This document shows positions 41,760-50,237 of a stretch of 64,000 nucleotides of DNA, in pieces. Made by a program: the position numbers and the translations under genes. The stretch's first letter is position 1, and each line of letters begins with the position of its first letter. The notes under the pieces were generated by a model. That model was not told the origin of the DNA and did no database searches. It saw nothing but the letters and a program-made list of their open reading frames with translations. The stretch is from Phormidium tanganyikae FI6-MK23 (lineage in GTDB: Bacteria; Cyanobacteriota; Cyanobacteriia; Leptolyngbyales; Leptolyngbyaceae): the NCBI GenBank assembly GCA_019359175.1, contig JAHHHU010000016.1, forward strand, positions 1 through 64,000. The letters run 5' to 3'.

Positions 41760-42425
41760 TCAAGCTAGCGGCGATTGATCAAAATGAGCTAACAGATCAG
41801 CGGGACTATCATAAATCTCGATCGCGTTTGCTAATTGCTCATCGGAGAAGCCTCCACTACGAAAAGCAATTACCCTAACTCCAGCAGCATTCGCCGCCTG
41901 GATATCGTAAGGCGTGTCGCCCAACATAATCGCCTCATCCGCTTTCAAATGCCCCTTCTCTAAGGTTGCTTCAATCAAATCCGGCTCAGGCTTAGAAGCA
42001 TTTGCATCACTCGAAGTTGTTGCTAAATCTTGATCCAAAAGATCATCGACTTGAGCTGCCTTTAGTAAGACCGATAGTTCTTCAGTTGTTGCCGAACTAG
42101 AAATCACAAGCTCATACCCTTTTTGTCTAAGCTTTTCGATCAATTGGCGTGAACCTTGGGTCGGAGCTAAATCCGCGCCAAACTTTTTCATGATCAATTC
42201 TTTTCGTCGATCGGCGATTTCTTTTCCTTCTCCTTCTTTGCCAGAAAGTGATGGAACAATCCGAGGAATCAATTGATCTCCTCCCATGCCAATCATCGAT
42301 CGAACTTGATTAAAATCCACATCATATCCATGCTCTGCAAATGCTTCTATATATGCGTGAGCGTGAGCATCATTGCTATCTACCAACGTGCCATCAATAT
42401 CTAAGAGTACGCCTTTTACCGACAT
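41760..42425 (-). CDS. HAD-family phosphatase (phosphoglycolate phosphatase-like)
   Basis: 221 residues. Motif I LLDIDGTLVDSNDAHA holds the nucleophilic aspartate, motif II VISSSATTEE, motif III lysine in ANASKPEPD, and motif IV GDTPYDIQAA. A helical cap domain lies between motifs I and II. The substrate is probably a small phosphorylated metabolite, and phosphoglycolate is possible. Solitary gene. Confidence 0.85.
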   Translation of the reverse strand: MSVKGVLLDIDGTLVDSNDAHAHAYIEAFAEHGYDVDFNQVRSMIGMGGDQLIPRIVPSLSGKEGEGKEIADRRKELIMKKFGADLAPTQGSRQLIEKLRQKGYELVISSSATTEELSVLLKAAQVDDLLDQDLATTSSDANASKPEPDLIEATLEKGHLKADEAIMLGDTPYDIQAANAAGVRVIAFRSGGFSDEQLANAIEIYDSPADLLAHFDQSPLA

Positions 42426-42596
42426 CGTGAAATTCTCCCTGTAGTTAGAAGTCCTTCATTTTAAGCACTGACTAATGATGCCAAGTCTGCTTTAAGACAC
42501 ATCTTGATCAGGGATTATTGTCTTTGCTCAACTTCACCCATTAGAATTTTGCCTGATTCCTACTGTCGTTTGCGGTGCGCTCAGACTGCCGAACTC

Positions 42597-43799
42597 TTAG
42601 AGTAAACCTAGCCTGCTTAACGCATTCTCAGCCGCACGCTTTTCAGCTTCTTTTTTACTACGATCCTGCCCTTTGCCATATTCACCGTCAGCAACATAAA
42701 CCACAGAAATAAATTCTGGAGCATTATCAGTCCCGTCACAACGAATCGTTATGTACTTAGGAGGACAGTGGTTAGGATTTTTAGAAAAAGATTGGGCTAA
42801 AACAACTTGTTGTAACCGGGTTTTTGCATCAGCTTGAATCGATGGAACAGCAGTTTCAGTGGAAGGCAAAGCATAAATAACCTTCTCAAACAGAGGATAA
42901 ATGAGATCGCGCACTGCTTCAACGCCAGAATCGAGATAATAAGCGCCAATAACCGCCTCAAATACATTACTGAGCAGCGACGGCTTATTGCGACCTCCGT
43001 TGCTATCCTCGCCTCTTCCAAGCCGCATCCATTTTTCAAGCGATAACTCAACAGCAAACTTTGCTAACTGTGGAGAATCAACCAGATTTGAGCGTAAGAC
43101 TGTCATTCGACCTTCTTTCCAATCTGAATTTTGCTTGTACAAAAAATCGCCGCTCAGAAATGTCAGTAAAGCATCGCCAAGAAACTCTAGCTGCTCATTA
43201 TCTTCACCTGTGTTGGGATTCTCATATTTGTACGAAGTATGCGTTAGTGCCTGGTTTAGCAGAGAGACATTTTGAAAGGGAAGACGCTTCAGCAATAGAT
43301 CGAGTCTTTGCCGAATTTGTGCTTCCTCAGCGGATGGGACAGATATAGGCTCATGTCTAACTTGATCTTGAGAAAGGAGCCGAAGAACTTCTTGCCGCTG
43401 CTTTTCTATCTCTTTTAGGTGAGGAGACGAGATAGACTTAAGCAATCGAGAGACAGTATCTACAGCTCGATAAGCGTCATCCGTTGAAAAGGTAGTCTGG
43501 TGCGCCCATAGATTTCGGACACCGATTAATTCCTGAGCAAGAGCGAGATCAGACGGCATGAGACTGCCTTTAAAGGTTTTGTTCTCCCTGTTGATAATGA
43601 TTAGAAGTGCAGATACATCTTCGCGGATTCTCTCTTCCACTGACTGTTTTACTTTCTGATAATTTTGCAAATGCAGAGCAGCTTTCGTCATCCAATCGCT
43701 ACCATAGGCAGCTTGCATTTTTTGCTCAACATAAGGATGTAAGCTCTGCCGTAAGCACTCTAAAGCTTTTCCAATCCTCTCCTTATTGCTAATTCCCAT
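42597..43799 (-). CDS. Swt1-like HEPN domain fused to RNase III and dsRBD
   Basis: 400 residues with three parts. Residues 1-140 are helical and carry RNLWAH (R95-x4-H100), the catalytic pattern of HEPN ribonucleases, in a Swt1-like HEPN context. Residues about 170-305 are an RNase III domain with NEQLEFLGDALL (metal ligands E205 and D209) and SNVFEAVIGAYYLDSG (E281). The usual aspartate three residues before E281 is asparagine (N278). Residues 322-398 are a double-stranded RNA-binding domain (DAKTRLQQVVLAQSF, KKEAEKRAAENALSRLGL). RNase III makes staggered cuts in double-stranded RNA, whereas HEPN enzymes cut single-stranded RNA or tRNA loops. Joining both in one chain is unusual. It stands alone near DUF790 and other nuclease genes. 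The asparagine may be tolerated or may reduce metal binding. Confidence 0.85.
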   Translation of the reverse strand: MGISNKERIGKALECLRQSLHPYVEQKMQAAYGSDWMTKAALHLQNYQKVKQSVEERIREDVSALLIIINRENKTFKGSLMPSDLALAQELIGVRNLWAHQTTFSTDDAYRAVDTVSRLLKSISSPHLKEIEKQRQEVLRLLSQDQVRHEPISVPSAEEAQIRQRLDLLLKRLPFQNVSLLNQALTHTSYKYENPNTGEDNEQLEFLGDALLTFLSGDFLYKQNSDWKEGRMTVLRSNLVDSPQLAKFAVELSLEKWMRLGRGEDSNGGRNKPSLLSNVFEAVIGAYYLDSGVEAVRDLIYPLFEKVIYALPSTETAVPSIQADAKTRLQQVVLAQSFSKNPNHCPPKYITIRCDGTDNAPEFISVVYVADGEYGKGQDRSKKEAEKRAAENALSRLGLL

Positions 43800-43891
43800 A
43801 AAATTCCCTAATAGCTTAAATTGAGTTAGAACGGTCGAGTGCTATTAGAATTCCCGACCTAGAACGAGATTGAACGCGCATTATCCGAACA

Positions 43892-45109
43892 CTACCGATC
43901 CAACACTTCTAACACCGCTTTAGGCAACAACTGATCCTTGAACCAAACAATCCGAGCAGGCGTGTCCGAAATCTTCACCCCGGCTTTTTCCAAATTTAAC
44001 CGCTCCGATACCGCCAAAATCAAATCATCTCGCCCCGACTGCCGCACCTGCGAAAACTTCTTCCGCAAATACTCCGGTCGCCAATACCCTACAATCTCAA
44101 CTAAAAACGTTCTGCCGTCTGGATGCACCACCCGAAAATCAGGAATCATCACACTCCCCGGAATCGGAATCAAATCGACCTCGCGTTCTAATCGCCACTC
44201 TGTTTTGGCTTTATTCCATCGATCGACAAATCCTTCCTCAAGCAAACTATCATAGGTCTTCCCTGGCGGATAATGGCTAATCAATCCACACTCTGAATCC
44301 AGTGCAAATCGACCTTGCCGCGTTTTACCTGCATAACTATCATTAATCTGTAATTCTGCTGCTAAACTCCAGCGGGTGACGTGCAGTAAAGCTGGAAGTA
44401 ACTTCGCGATCGCTAATCCATATCGCGTCGAAGGCTTAAATAGACTGGTCGGGCCATCGATCGTTAAAGTAAATCCATGATCCGCATCCCCTTCGATGTA
44501 AGTCATCAACTGGAATAGCTTCATGTATCGGAACAATAGCTTATACTGTCCCGGATCGTTGCGGTGAGCGTTGATTACCATGTGGCTAGCTCGGTAAAAA
44601 ACCCCTTGCACTTGCGATAGATTGTAGCGATGCACAAGTGCTTCCGGTGTCGGTGCTTCAAAGCTAATTAAAATCTGATTCTCTGGTAAATCCGCATACA
44701 GTCCCGCTTTCACTTGCTCTGGTAAAACTTCTCGATCGAGTTCTTGGGCAAGAGTTTCTGCAACTTTCTCGATCGTATTCTGAGCCTCCAGCACACTCGG
44801 AATTGCCTGCGCCGACAGCGCGAACACTCGATCTCTGAGCATCGGCGGATCAAGCGGACTCACCGTTTCAAACGTACTAAACGCACCATTGAGCAAATGC
44901 GCCAAACCTCGTTTTATCCGGTAGTCTGTTTCCTCACCTTCGAGCGCTTGCAACTGTCGATTGAGTTCGCCTCTTGTGCCATTCTTGGCTTCTTGAAACA
45001 GTGCGATCAACTCTTGCGCGATCGACAACAGTTTTTCATCCAACTGCAACCGCTTTGGGACAATCTCTTCGCCATTAAAACGTTGAATTAGTAAATCAGT
45101 CGGTAACAT
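43892..45109 (-). CDS. DUF790 (Bax1-like) nuclease
   Basis: 405 residues. The family includes archaeal Bax1, a nuclease partner of XPB helicase. The restriction-like core is visible near the C-terminus: IPDFRVVHPDGRTFLVEIVG followed by a basic YLRKKFSQVRQ, a PD-(D/E)XK-type arrangement (PDF, then VEI). The N-terminal half is helical. In many genomes the gene sits beside an XPB-like helicase gene; none is present on either side here. It is followed downstream by the HEPN-RNase III gene. Confidence 0.8.
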   Translation of the reverse strand: MLPTDLLIQRFNGEEIVPKRLQLDEKLLSIAQELIALFQEAKNGTRGELNRQLQALEGEETDYRIKRGLAHLLNGAFSTFETVSPLDPPMLRDRVFALSAQAIPSVLEAQNTIEKVAETLAQELDREVLPEQVKAGLYADLPENQILISFEAPTPEALVHRYNLSQVQGVFYRASHMVINAHRNDPGQYKLLFRYMKLFQLMTYIEGDADHGFTLTIDGPTSLFKPSTRYGLAIAKLLPALLHVTRWSLAAELQINDSYAGKTRQGRFALDSECGLISHYPPGKTYDSLLEEGFVDRWNKAKTEWRLEREVDLIPIPGSVMIPDFRVVHPDGRTFLVEIVGYWRPEYLRKKFSQVRQSGRDDLILAVSERLNLEKAGVKISDTPARIVWFKDQLLPKAVLEVLDR

Positions 45110-45197
45110 AGATTTGCATCACATTAAGGAATCTATCCTAGCGCGTCACAGAAAGCTAAATCCGCTGCATAATGACCCTTAAAACATAAATGACGAT

Positions 45198-46055
45198 ATG
45201 CTGAAATCTCGCTGGCAAATTTTCGCGATCGCGGCGCTCCTGGTTGCTGTGGTTCTAGGCTCTCTGTTTCTACTCAATCGACCAAAAGAGCCGATCGGCA
45301 CTCAACCCTTTTTGCCGCCGATTGTTAGCAATGTTCACCTCACAATGGGCATTCCTAGCAAAGCCACAAAAGAGGTCTCAAATGCAAACGATTTTCTGAT
45401 TGATGACAATCGCCCGTATGCCCTGTCGTACAACAACAGTAAGCATATTCCAAATTGGTCAAGCTGGCAGTTAAATAAAAGCTGGCTCGGAACTACACCC
45501 CGCGCCAATGATTTTCGCTCTGATACGACTTTGCCGAAGGGCTGGTATCAAGTAAAGTCAAGCGACTACAACGGGAGCGGCTACGATCGCGGTCATCTTA
45601 CCCCATCTGCCGATCGCGCCAAAGCTCCACAGATCAACTCTGCAACGTTTCTCATGACTAACATTCTGCCGCAGACTCCAGACAACAATCGGGATGTGTG
45701 GGAAGGCTTAGAAAGCGAATCGCGCAAATTGGTAAATGCAGGCAAAGAGCTTTACATTATCGCAGGGGGACTAGGAGAGAAAGGTACGATCGGCGCTCAA
45801 AAAATTTCCATCCCCGATTCTACTTGGAAGGTGATCGTCGTCATGGATCAGCCAAACTTGAGAGCTTCTGATGTCACCGATAAAACTCGTGTGATTGCAG
45901 TCAATGTTCCCAACATCCAAGGCATCAAAGATAAGACTTGGCGTGACTATCGTGTGAGTATTGATCAGCTTGAAGAAAAGACGGGATACAACTTTCTCAG
46001 CCCTGTTCCAGAAGCGGTGCAGCAAGAGATCGAGAGCAAAGTAGACAAAGGCTAA
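45198..46055 (+). CDS. DNA/RNA non-specific endonuclease (NucA type)
   Basis: 285 residues. An N-terminal membrane anchor or signal (IFAIAALLVAVVLGSLFLL) precedes the nuclease domain with the catalytic GYDRGHLTPSADR motif (DRGH) and the metal-binding asparagine in TNILPQTPDNNRDVWEGLES. Such enzymes cut single- and double-stranded DNA and RNA outside the cytoplasm and help in nutrient recovery or defence against foreign DNA. It is divergent from the DUF790 gene. Confidence 0.9.
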   Translation: MLKSRWQIFAIAALLVAVVLGSLFLLNRPKEPIGTQPFLPPIVSNVHLTMGIPSKATKEVSNANDFLIDDNRPYALSYNNSKHIPNWSSWQLNKSWLGTTPRANDFRSDTTLPKGWYQVKSSDYNGSGYDRGHLTPSADRAKAPQINSATFLMTNILPQTPDNNRDVWEGLESESRKLVNAGKELYIIAGGLGEKGTIGAQKISIPDSTWKVIVVMDQPNLRASDVTDKTRVIAVNVPNIQGIKDKTWRDYRVSIDQLEEKTGYNFLSPVPEAVQQEIESKVDKG

Positions 46056-46059
46056 TTTC

Positions 46060-46752
46060 TTACCAACCTAAGCGGGTGGGTTGTTCATACACCCGTTTTA
46101 AGGTATTGACATCTCTTGCGGAAATCGGCGGCGGCGTGCGGACTTGGGAAAAATACATCACGTCGGTTTCAAGCGGGCTATGTCCCCAGATGCCTAAAGC
46201 GTGACCAAGCTCATGGCGGGCAGCGGCAAGCAGCGAGAGATCCGGGCGATTGGGCTGAATCCGAATCGTGACAAGATGCCGCAAAACGGATTCTTGTTGG
46301 TAAAGCTCAAAGCGAGTGTCAGCAAATCGAACGCGCTCAGTCGGCGGAAATCGAATCGGAATCGAAGCACGATCGATAAAAATATCTGCGCTGTCTCTAC
46401 GATCGACCAATTCCAACGGAAAGTAAGCTTTCCACTCATTTACCGCTTGCGTCATCAGATTCACCCAAGTCTGACTACGCAGATCAGCAGGTTGAACGTA
46501 AACTTTCACTGGAAAACGCGACCAAATCAGATATTCGGGTTCCGTTTTTCGCACTTGATCGAAGTAATCGCCGGATGAATGATTCCATTGTGCTAAAAGC
46601 GCGGGCAGTGGATGAATTCGAGGAGCAGGCAAAGCGCGGGTAGAAATTGCCCAAAACAAAACGCATACGATCGCGAAAAGCACGATAGCTCCGCTACGCA
46701 GGTATGCGCTCGTATGCGTTCTAACCCGTCGAAATCCTAGCGGCCGAGCCAT
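46060..46752 (-). CDS. Matrixin-like zinc metalloprotease
   Basis: 230 residues from the ATG at 46752. A signal/anchor segment (GAIVLFAIVCVLFWAIST) leads to a secreted domain ending with the metzincin motif HELGHALGIWGHS (HExxHxxGxxH) and the following METHIONINE turn (DVMYF). It would be an exported peptidase. Its start overlaps the end of secG by 16 bases. A longer frame (to 47076) has no family resemblance in its first 108 codons and covers secG, so it is not used. Confidence 0.85.
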   Translation of the reverse strand: MARPLGFRRVRTHTSAYLRSGAIVLFAIVCVLFWAISTRALPAPRIHPLPALLAQWNHSSGDYFDQVRKTEPEYLIWSRFPVKVYVQPADLRSQTWVNLMTQAVNEWKAYFPLELVDRRDSADIFIDRASIPIRFPPTERVRFADTRFELYQQESVLRHLVTIRIQPNRPDLSLLAAARHELGHALGIWGHSPLETDVMYFSQVRTPPPISARDVNTLKRVYEQPTRLGW

Positions 46753-46970
46753 CCAGCACTGAAAATCACCGTGATTCCCATGAATAGAATCGTGAAAAGC
46801 CAAGTCGCGCGATTTAGCGTTGTTTCTGCGCTCTTGGTGCTGGTGAACAGTTGAGCTTGACCGCCCAAACCACTTAAACCATCGCCTTTCGGACTGTGCA
46901 GCAGGACGAGAACGACGATTCCGACCGCCGAAAACATCCAAATGGCTCTTAAAACTGTGAGTAGCGTCAT
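46737..46970 (-). CDS. secG: Preprotein translocase subunit SecG
   Basis: 77 residues, typical. Two membrane segments, LRAIWMFSAVGIVVLVLLHS and ATWLFTILFMGITVIFSAGW, are joined by the conserved cytosolic loop PKGDGLSGLGGQAQLFTSTK. SecG assists SecYE in protein export. The 3' end overlaps the metalloprotease start, so the two genes are probably co-transcribed. Confidence 0.93.
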   Translation of the reverse strand: MTLLTVLRAIWMFSAVGIVVLVLLHSPKGDGLSGLGGQAQLFTSTKSAETTLNRATWLFTILFMGITVIFSAGWLGR

Positions 46971-47023
46971 ATATCCAATACGATCGGCAAATTATTTGCC
47001 CATTATATCGAGGATTGCTCGAT

Positions 47024-48019
47024 TCAACGCGAATCAAGCTTTTTCTGCACTTTCGCGACGATGCGTTTGATCGCAAGCTGGGCTAAACGCGATCGTGTCA
47101 ATGGCGCGATCGTAGCGGGATACGTTTGTTTGTGATCAAAAAACTCATTCACTTCTTGTAAAATCACATTCAATCGATGCAGGATATTCAGCGATCGATA
47201 TTCATCAAAAAAACTCGCGGGTAAGGGCGGAACTGGATTTGCGATCGCTTTCAAAATCCGCTGCACATCATATTCGGTCGAATAACCCGCGATTTTGTGA
47301 CAATTAAACCCCGGATCTAAATAGTCAGACAGTCCCCCATTCACGCTCGAAAAAACTTGACAACCACACGCCATTGCTTCCATTGGTTGCAGTCCAAAAC
47401 CTTCACTCACACGCTGTTGTGCCCAATACTCGGCAGAATCGTATAAATAAACTTTGGTGCGATTGAACAAGATTGAAAGACTGTCAACGTAAGTATTGAT
47501 CACTTCAACTTTGCAACGCTGCTGAAGTGCCGGAATTAATTGATCAAGCAAATACTCTGAGGATTTGCGCGTGTGAATCAAAACATCAATATCGCGATCG
47601 AGATCTAAAACACTAAATTCATCAGAAATTTGATTAGGTAGATAGTAGATCAGCGAACTGGGAGAAAGTTGCCCCCAATATCCTAATGTGTTGCGGCTTA
47701 CAGTAATAATCGGAACGCTAGAAGGAAGCGTAAAACCATAGCCTGAACTGTGAGCATGATAGATCGCATTGTGGCTTTTTAATCGCTTCGCTAACTTCGC
47801 AACATCAAACCCCCAACTCATCACAAAGATAATATTGCTCAAGTCTGTTTGCTGAAGCACATCATCGAGAAACAAAGTATCTTTCTCACGCTGTCGATAA
47901 GTGACGACTTCCGCTGAACAAATCTGTTTTGCCAGTTCAAAGGCTTTTAATTCCGCCCACAAGCCCCCGCAAGCGAAACGTTTTCCAGTTCCAGGAAGCA
48001 AAAAATAAAGCGATCGCAT
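47024..48019 (-). CDS. Glycosyltransferase, GT4-like
   Basis: 331 residues. The C-terminal half shows the GT-B donor-site pattern EGFGLQPMEAMACGCQVFSS, with GGLSDYLDPGFNC. The N-terminal half begins YFLLPGTGKRFACGGLWAEL. It probably transfers a sugar to a surface glycan or lipid; the specificity is not deducible. Downstream of the GH76 gene on the same strand. Confidence 0.8.
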   Translation of the reverse strand: MRSLYFLLPGTGKRFACGGLWAELKAFELAKQICSAEVVTYRQREKDTLFLDDVLQQTDLSNIIFVMSWGFDVAKLAKRLKSHNAIYHAHSSGYGFTLPSSVPIITVSRNTLGYWGQLSPSSLIYYLPNQISDEFSVLDLDRDIDVLIHTRKSSEYLLDQLIPALQQRCKVEVINTYVDSLSILFNRTKVYLYDSAEYWAQQRVSEGFGLQPMEAMACGCQVFSSVNGGLSDYLDPGFNCHKIAGYSTEYDVQRILKAIANPVPPLPASFFDEYRSLNILHRLNVILQEVNEFFDHKQTYPATIAPLTRSRLAQLAIKRIVAKVQKKLDSR

Positions 48020-48048
48020 TTCAAATCACAACCTCATGTGTCGGTATT

Positions 48049-49212
48049 CTATTTCAGCGATCTCTCAACCGCAAGAAAAGACATCAACCCTTGCACTTCG
48101 TCTTGATGCTCTTCAGGGCGGAATGACAGATTAAAAAGCTTGATTTGGGTATTTTGACTGGGCAACGACGAGAACAATGGATGCGTGATCGTCGTACTGT
48201 CGCTGACTTTCTTAGAACAAGCAGAACCGAACGGAATCGAAGCATTTAGCGCATCGATCGCGGCACTCTGACGAGCAGCATCTGCACTATCAAACTGATT
48301 CGCCCAACTCAACCCAAACTGATGTCGATCGTTGCGGCTATTTGCCCAAACCGAAGTCGCATTCTTCACGATAAACGCTTTATAGCGCGGATTGGGTGCA
48401 GTTTGGTGCAGGTAAGCCAGATTGCGAATAAAAATTCCTTTGAACTGTGGTCCATCACTGCCGCAGTTAGGTTCACAAACTTCGCGCAAAACCCCATCTT
48501 TGGAAAGGTGCTGGATTGTTGCATTCGCGATCGCATTCGCTTGTTTCAGATACGAACTATCTTTCGTACTGTTGTACAGATCCACCAATCCACCAATGAC
48601 TACACCTTGATTGTAAGTCCAGGTCGGCTGTCCATTGTTGCGACAGCGATCGTTGAGCCCATCATTGACTAAGTTTTTGCTGTTGATCATGCCCGATCGT
48701 TTGATCCAGTTCCAGCCGCGCTTCGACCAGTCGAGGTAACTTCCTTTACCGTAATCATTCACGGTGCGCTGATGCAACCGGATCGCAACTGTAAAAAATA
48801 GCTCATTTGTGATTGCGTTTTTATACTGACGATCTTTTTGCCACCACATCCCGCCACCGCATTTTGAATCCCAGCCTTTGGTCATGTCCTTGAAGATGCT
48901 TTTCGCGGTTTTGAGATAGCGAGTGTCACCCGTCAAATCGTATGCCTTAATCCAACTTAGCGCCCACCAGCCTTGGTCATCGTACACATCCGCTTCGGTA
49001 AATCGCGTCGATTTCTGCTTCTCGTAAGTGTTTGCGATGACGTGATGGTAGGTGGGCTGATTGGTCATGCGCGAATAATCGATCGTGGTTTCGAGGGCAT
49101 TCGCAGCATTCCACCAGCCTGTAGACTTCCACAATCCGGTTGAAGTGCTGTAAAACAGTTGCAGTGCTGCCATTCCTGCGGCGGCAGCTTGGCAAACTCC
49201 AGGTAAAACCAT
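48049..49212 (-). CDS. Glycoside hydrolase family 76 (alpha-1,6-mannanase-like)
   Basis: 387 residues from the ATG at 49212, which has AGGGAG ten bases upstream. The tandem-aspartate region DVYDDQGWWALSWIKAYDLT is the GH76 catalytic signature, supported by CGGGMWWQKDRQYKNAITNE and TWTYNQGVVIGGLVDLYN. The (alpha/alpha)6 barrel cuts alpha-1,6-mannan backbones. The last 50 residues are outside the family core. Paired with a glycosyltransferase gene just downstream. Confidence 0.88.
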   Translation of the reverse strand: MVLPGVCQAAAAGMAALQLFYSTSTGLWKSTGWWNAANALETTIDYSRMTNQPTYHHVIANTYEKQKSTRFTEADVYDDQGWWALSWIKAYDLTGDTRYLKTAKSIFKDMTKGWDSKCGGGMWWQKDRQYKNAITNELFFTVAIRLHQRTVNDYGKGSYLDWSKRGWNWIKRSGMINSKNLVNDGLNDRCRNNGQPTWTYNQGVVIGGLVDLYNSTKDSSYLKQANAIANATIQHLSKDGVLREVCEPNCGSDGPQFKGIFIRNLAYLHQTAPNPRYKAFIVKNATSVWANSRNDRHQFGLSWANQFDSADAARQSAAIDALNASIPFGSACSKKVSDSTTITHPLFSSLPSQNTQIKLFNLSFRPEEHQDEVQGLMSFLAVERSLK

Positions 49213-49312
49213 AACCGAACATCTCCCTAAGACTAGATGACACATGAGGTCACAAAGTACTTAAGGATACTGCGTTAGACTATTTTTTCAACATGACTTA
49301 AAAAGACAAATG

Positions 49313-49684
49313 CTACTCGTTTACTGCGTGTTGCTTTAAGTCACTCAGTGAGACATATTCGAGCGTTGCGGCATGAGTAGAGGTGAGAACGACCGGAGGC
49401 GCGACCCCCGCATCTAACGCTTCTTTCCAGCGAGCAGCACAAAGACACCAGCGATCGCCGGGTTTGAGTCCTGGAAAATCATACAGCGGCATCGGCGTGC
49501 TGAGATCATTTCCATGTAATTTGGTGAATTGCAAAAATTCCTCGGTGAGTTGGGCGCAGACGACATGAACTCCCACATCTCCGGCTCCAGTGCTACAAAA
49601 TCCGTCGCGGTAATATCCGGTCATCGGTGAAGTGCAGCAGTTTTGTAGTTCGCCTCCCAAAACGTTTCTAGCGCGTGTAATCAT
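49313..49684 (-). CDS. DUF2237 family protein
   Basis: 123 residues. NVLGGELQNCCTSPMTGYYR and DGFCSTGAGDVGVHVVCAQL, then GLKPGDRWCLCAARWKEALD are highly characteristic of DUF2237, a small conserved bacterial family with several invariant cysteines and a histidine, of unknown function. Located 15 bases downstream of the ArsC/Spx-like gene, so probably in one unit. Confidence 0.88.
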   Translation of the reverse strand: MITRARNVLGGELQNCCTSPMTGYYRDGFCSTGAGDVGVHVVCAQLTEEFLQFTKLHGNDLSTPMPLYDFPGLKPGDRWCLCAARWKEALDAGVAPPVVLTSTHAATLEYVSLSDLKQHAVNE

Positions 49685-49699
49685 AGTGAACTCTCCGTT

Positions 49700-50047
49700 T
49701 TATTTCAAGACTTGCTGGAGTACATCTTCTCTAAATCCAACAAACACAGCCGTTCCATCTTTTACAAACAAGGGACGCTTGAGCAACATCGCATCGTCTG
49801 CAAACGCATCGATCCATTGGGCATCTGTCCAAGTTTGCTTTTCTTCGCCTAAAGCGCGATAAGACTGCCCCGACGTATTTCGCATCGGTTTTGCTCCCAA
49901 GATTGAAACCCAATTTTTGATTTCAGTTTTGGCAGGCGGATGGTCTTTGGTGTTAATGAATTCGTAAGCGATCGAGTGATTATTCAACCACTGAAACGCT
50001 TTTTTACAAGTTCCACAGGTGGGAATTCCAAAAACTTGAAGAGACAT
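49700..50047 (-). CDS. ArsC/Spx-family thioredoxin-fold protein
   Basis: 115 residues. QVFGIPTCGTCKKAFQWLNN gives the CxxC redox pair (C10, C13) of the ArsC/Spx/MgsR family, and LLKRPLFVKDGTAVFVGFRE is the conserved C-terminal part. Members are glutaredoxin-linked arsenate reductases or transcription modulators; this small form is usually annotated as arsenate-reductase related. No ars genes are nearby. Confidence 0.85.
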   Translation of the reverse strand: MSLQVFGIPTCGTCKKAFQWLNNHSIAYEFINTKDHPPAKTEIKNWVSILGAKPMRNTSGQSYRALGEEKQTWTDAQWIDAFADDAMLLKRPLFVKDGTAVFVGFREDVLQQVLK

Positions 50048-50080
50048 TTGTACTCAGCCTTGATTGCACTGATCGCTATC

Positions 50081-50158
50081 CTAGATCAGAACATTCACCA
50101 AAATCCAATACAGCACTAATGTTCCAATCAAACCAGCCCATAATTTTGCTTGATTCAT
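50081..50158 (-). CDS. Possible 25-residue membrane peptide
   Basis: MNQAKLWAGLIGTLVLYWIL, then VNVLI and a stop. It is one hydrophobic helix with a short polar head, the kind of peptide found as small subunits of photosynthetic or respiratory complexes. No clear ribosome site; not matched to any PSI, PSII or cytochrome b6f subunit that I recall. Confidence 0.3.
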   Translation of the reverse strand: MNQAKLWAGLIGTLVLYWILVNVLI

Positions 50159-50237
50159 AAGAGTAAGGTTGTCGCTTTTACATTTAGTTTCCAATAGTAG
50201 ATGCAGCCGTGGACTCTATCAGAAGGGCGAGACTGAA

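Noticed and set aside
46753-47076. N-terminal extension of the matrixin frame
   Set aside because: It covers secG in another frame and has no membrane/protease resemblance; the ATG at 46752 gives a normal signal peptide and length.
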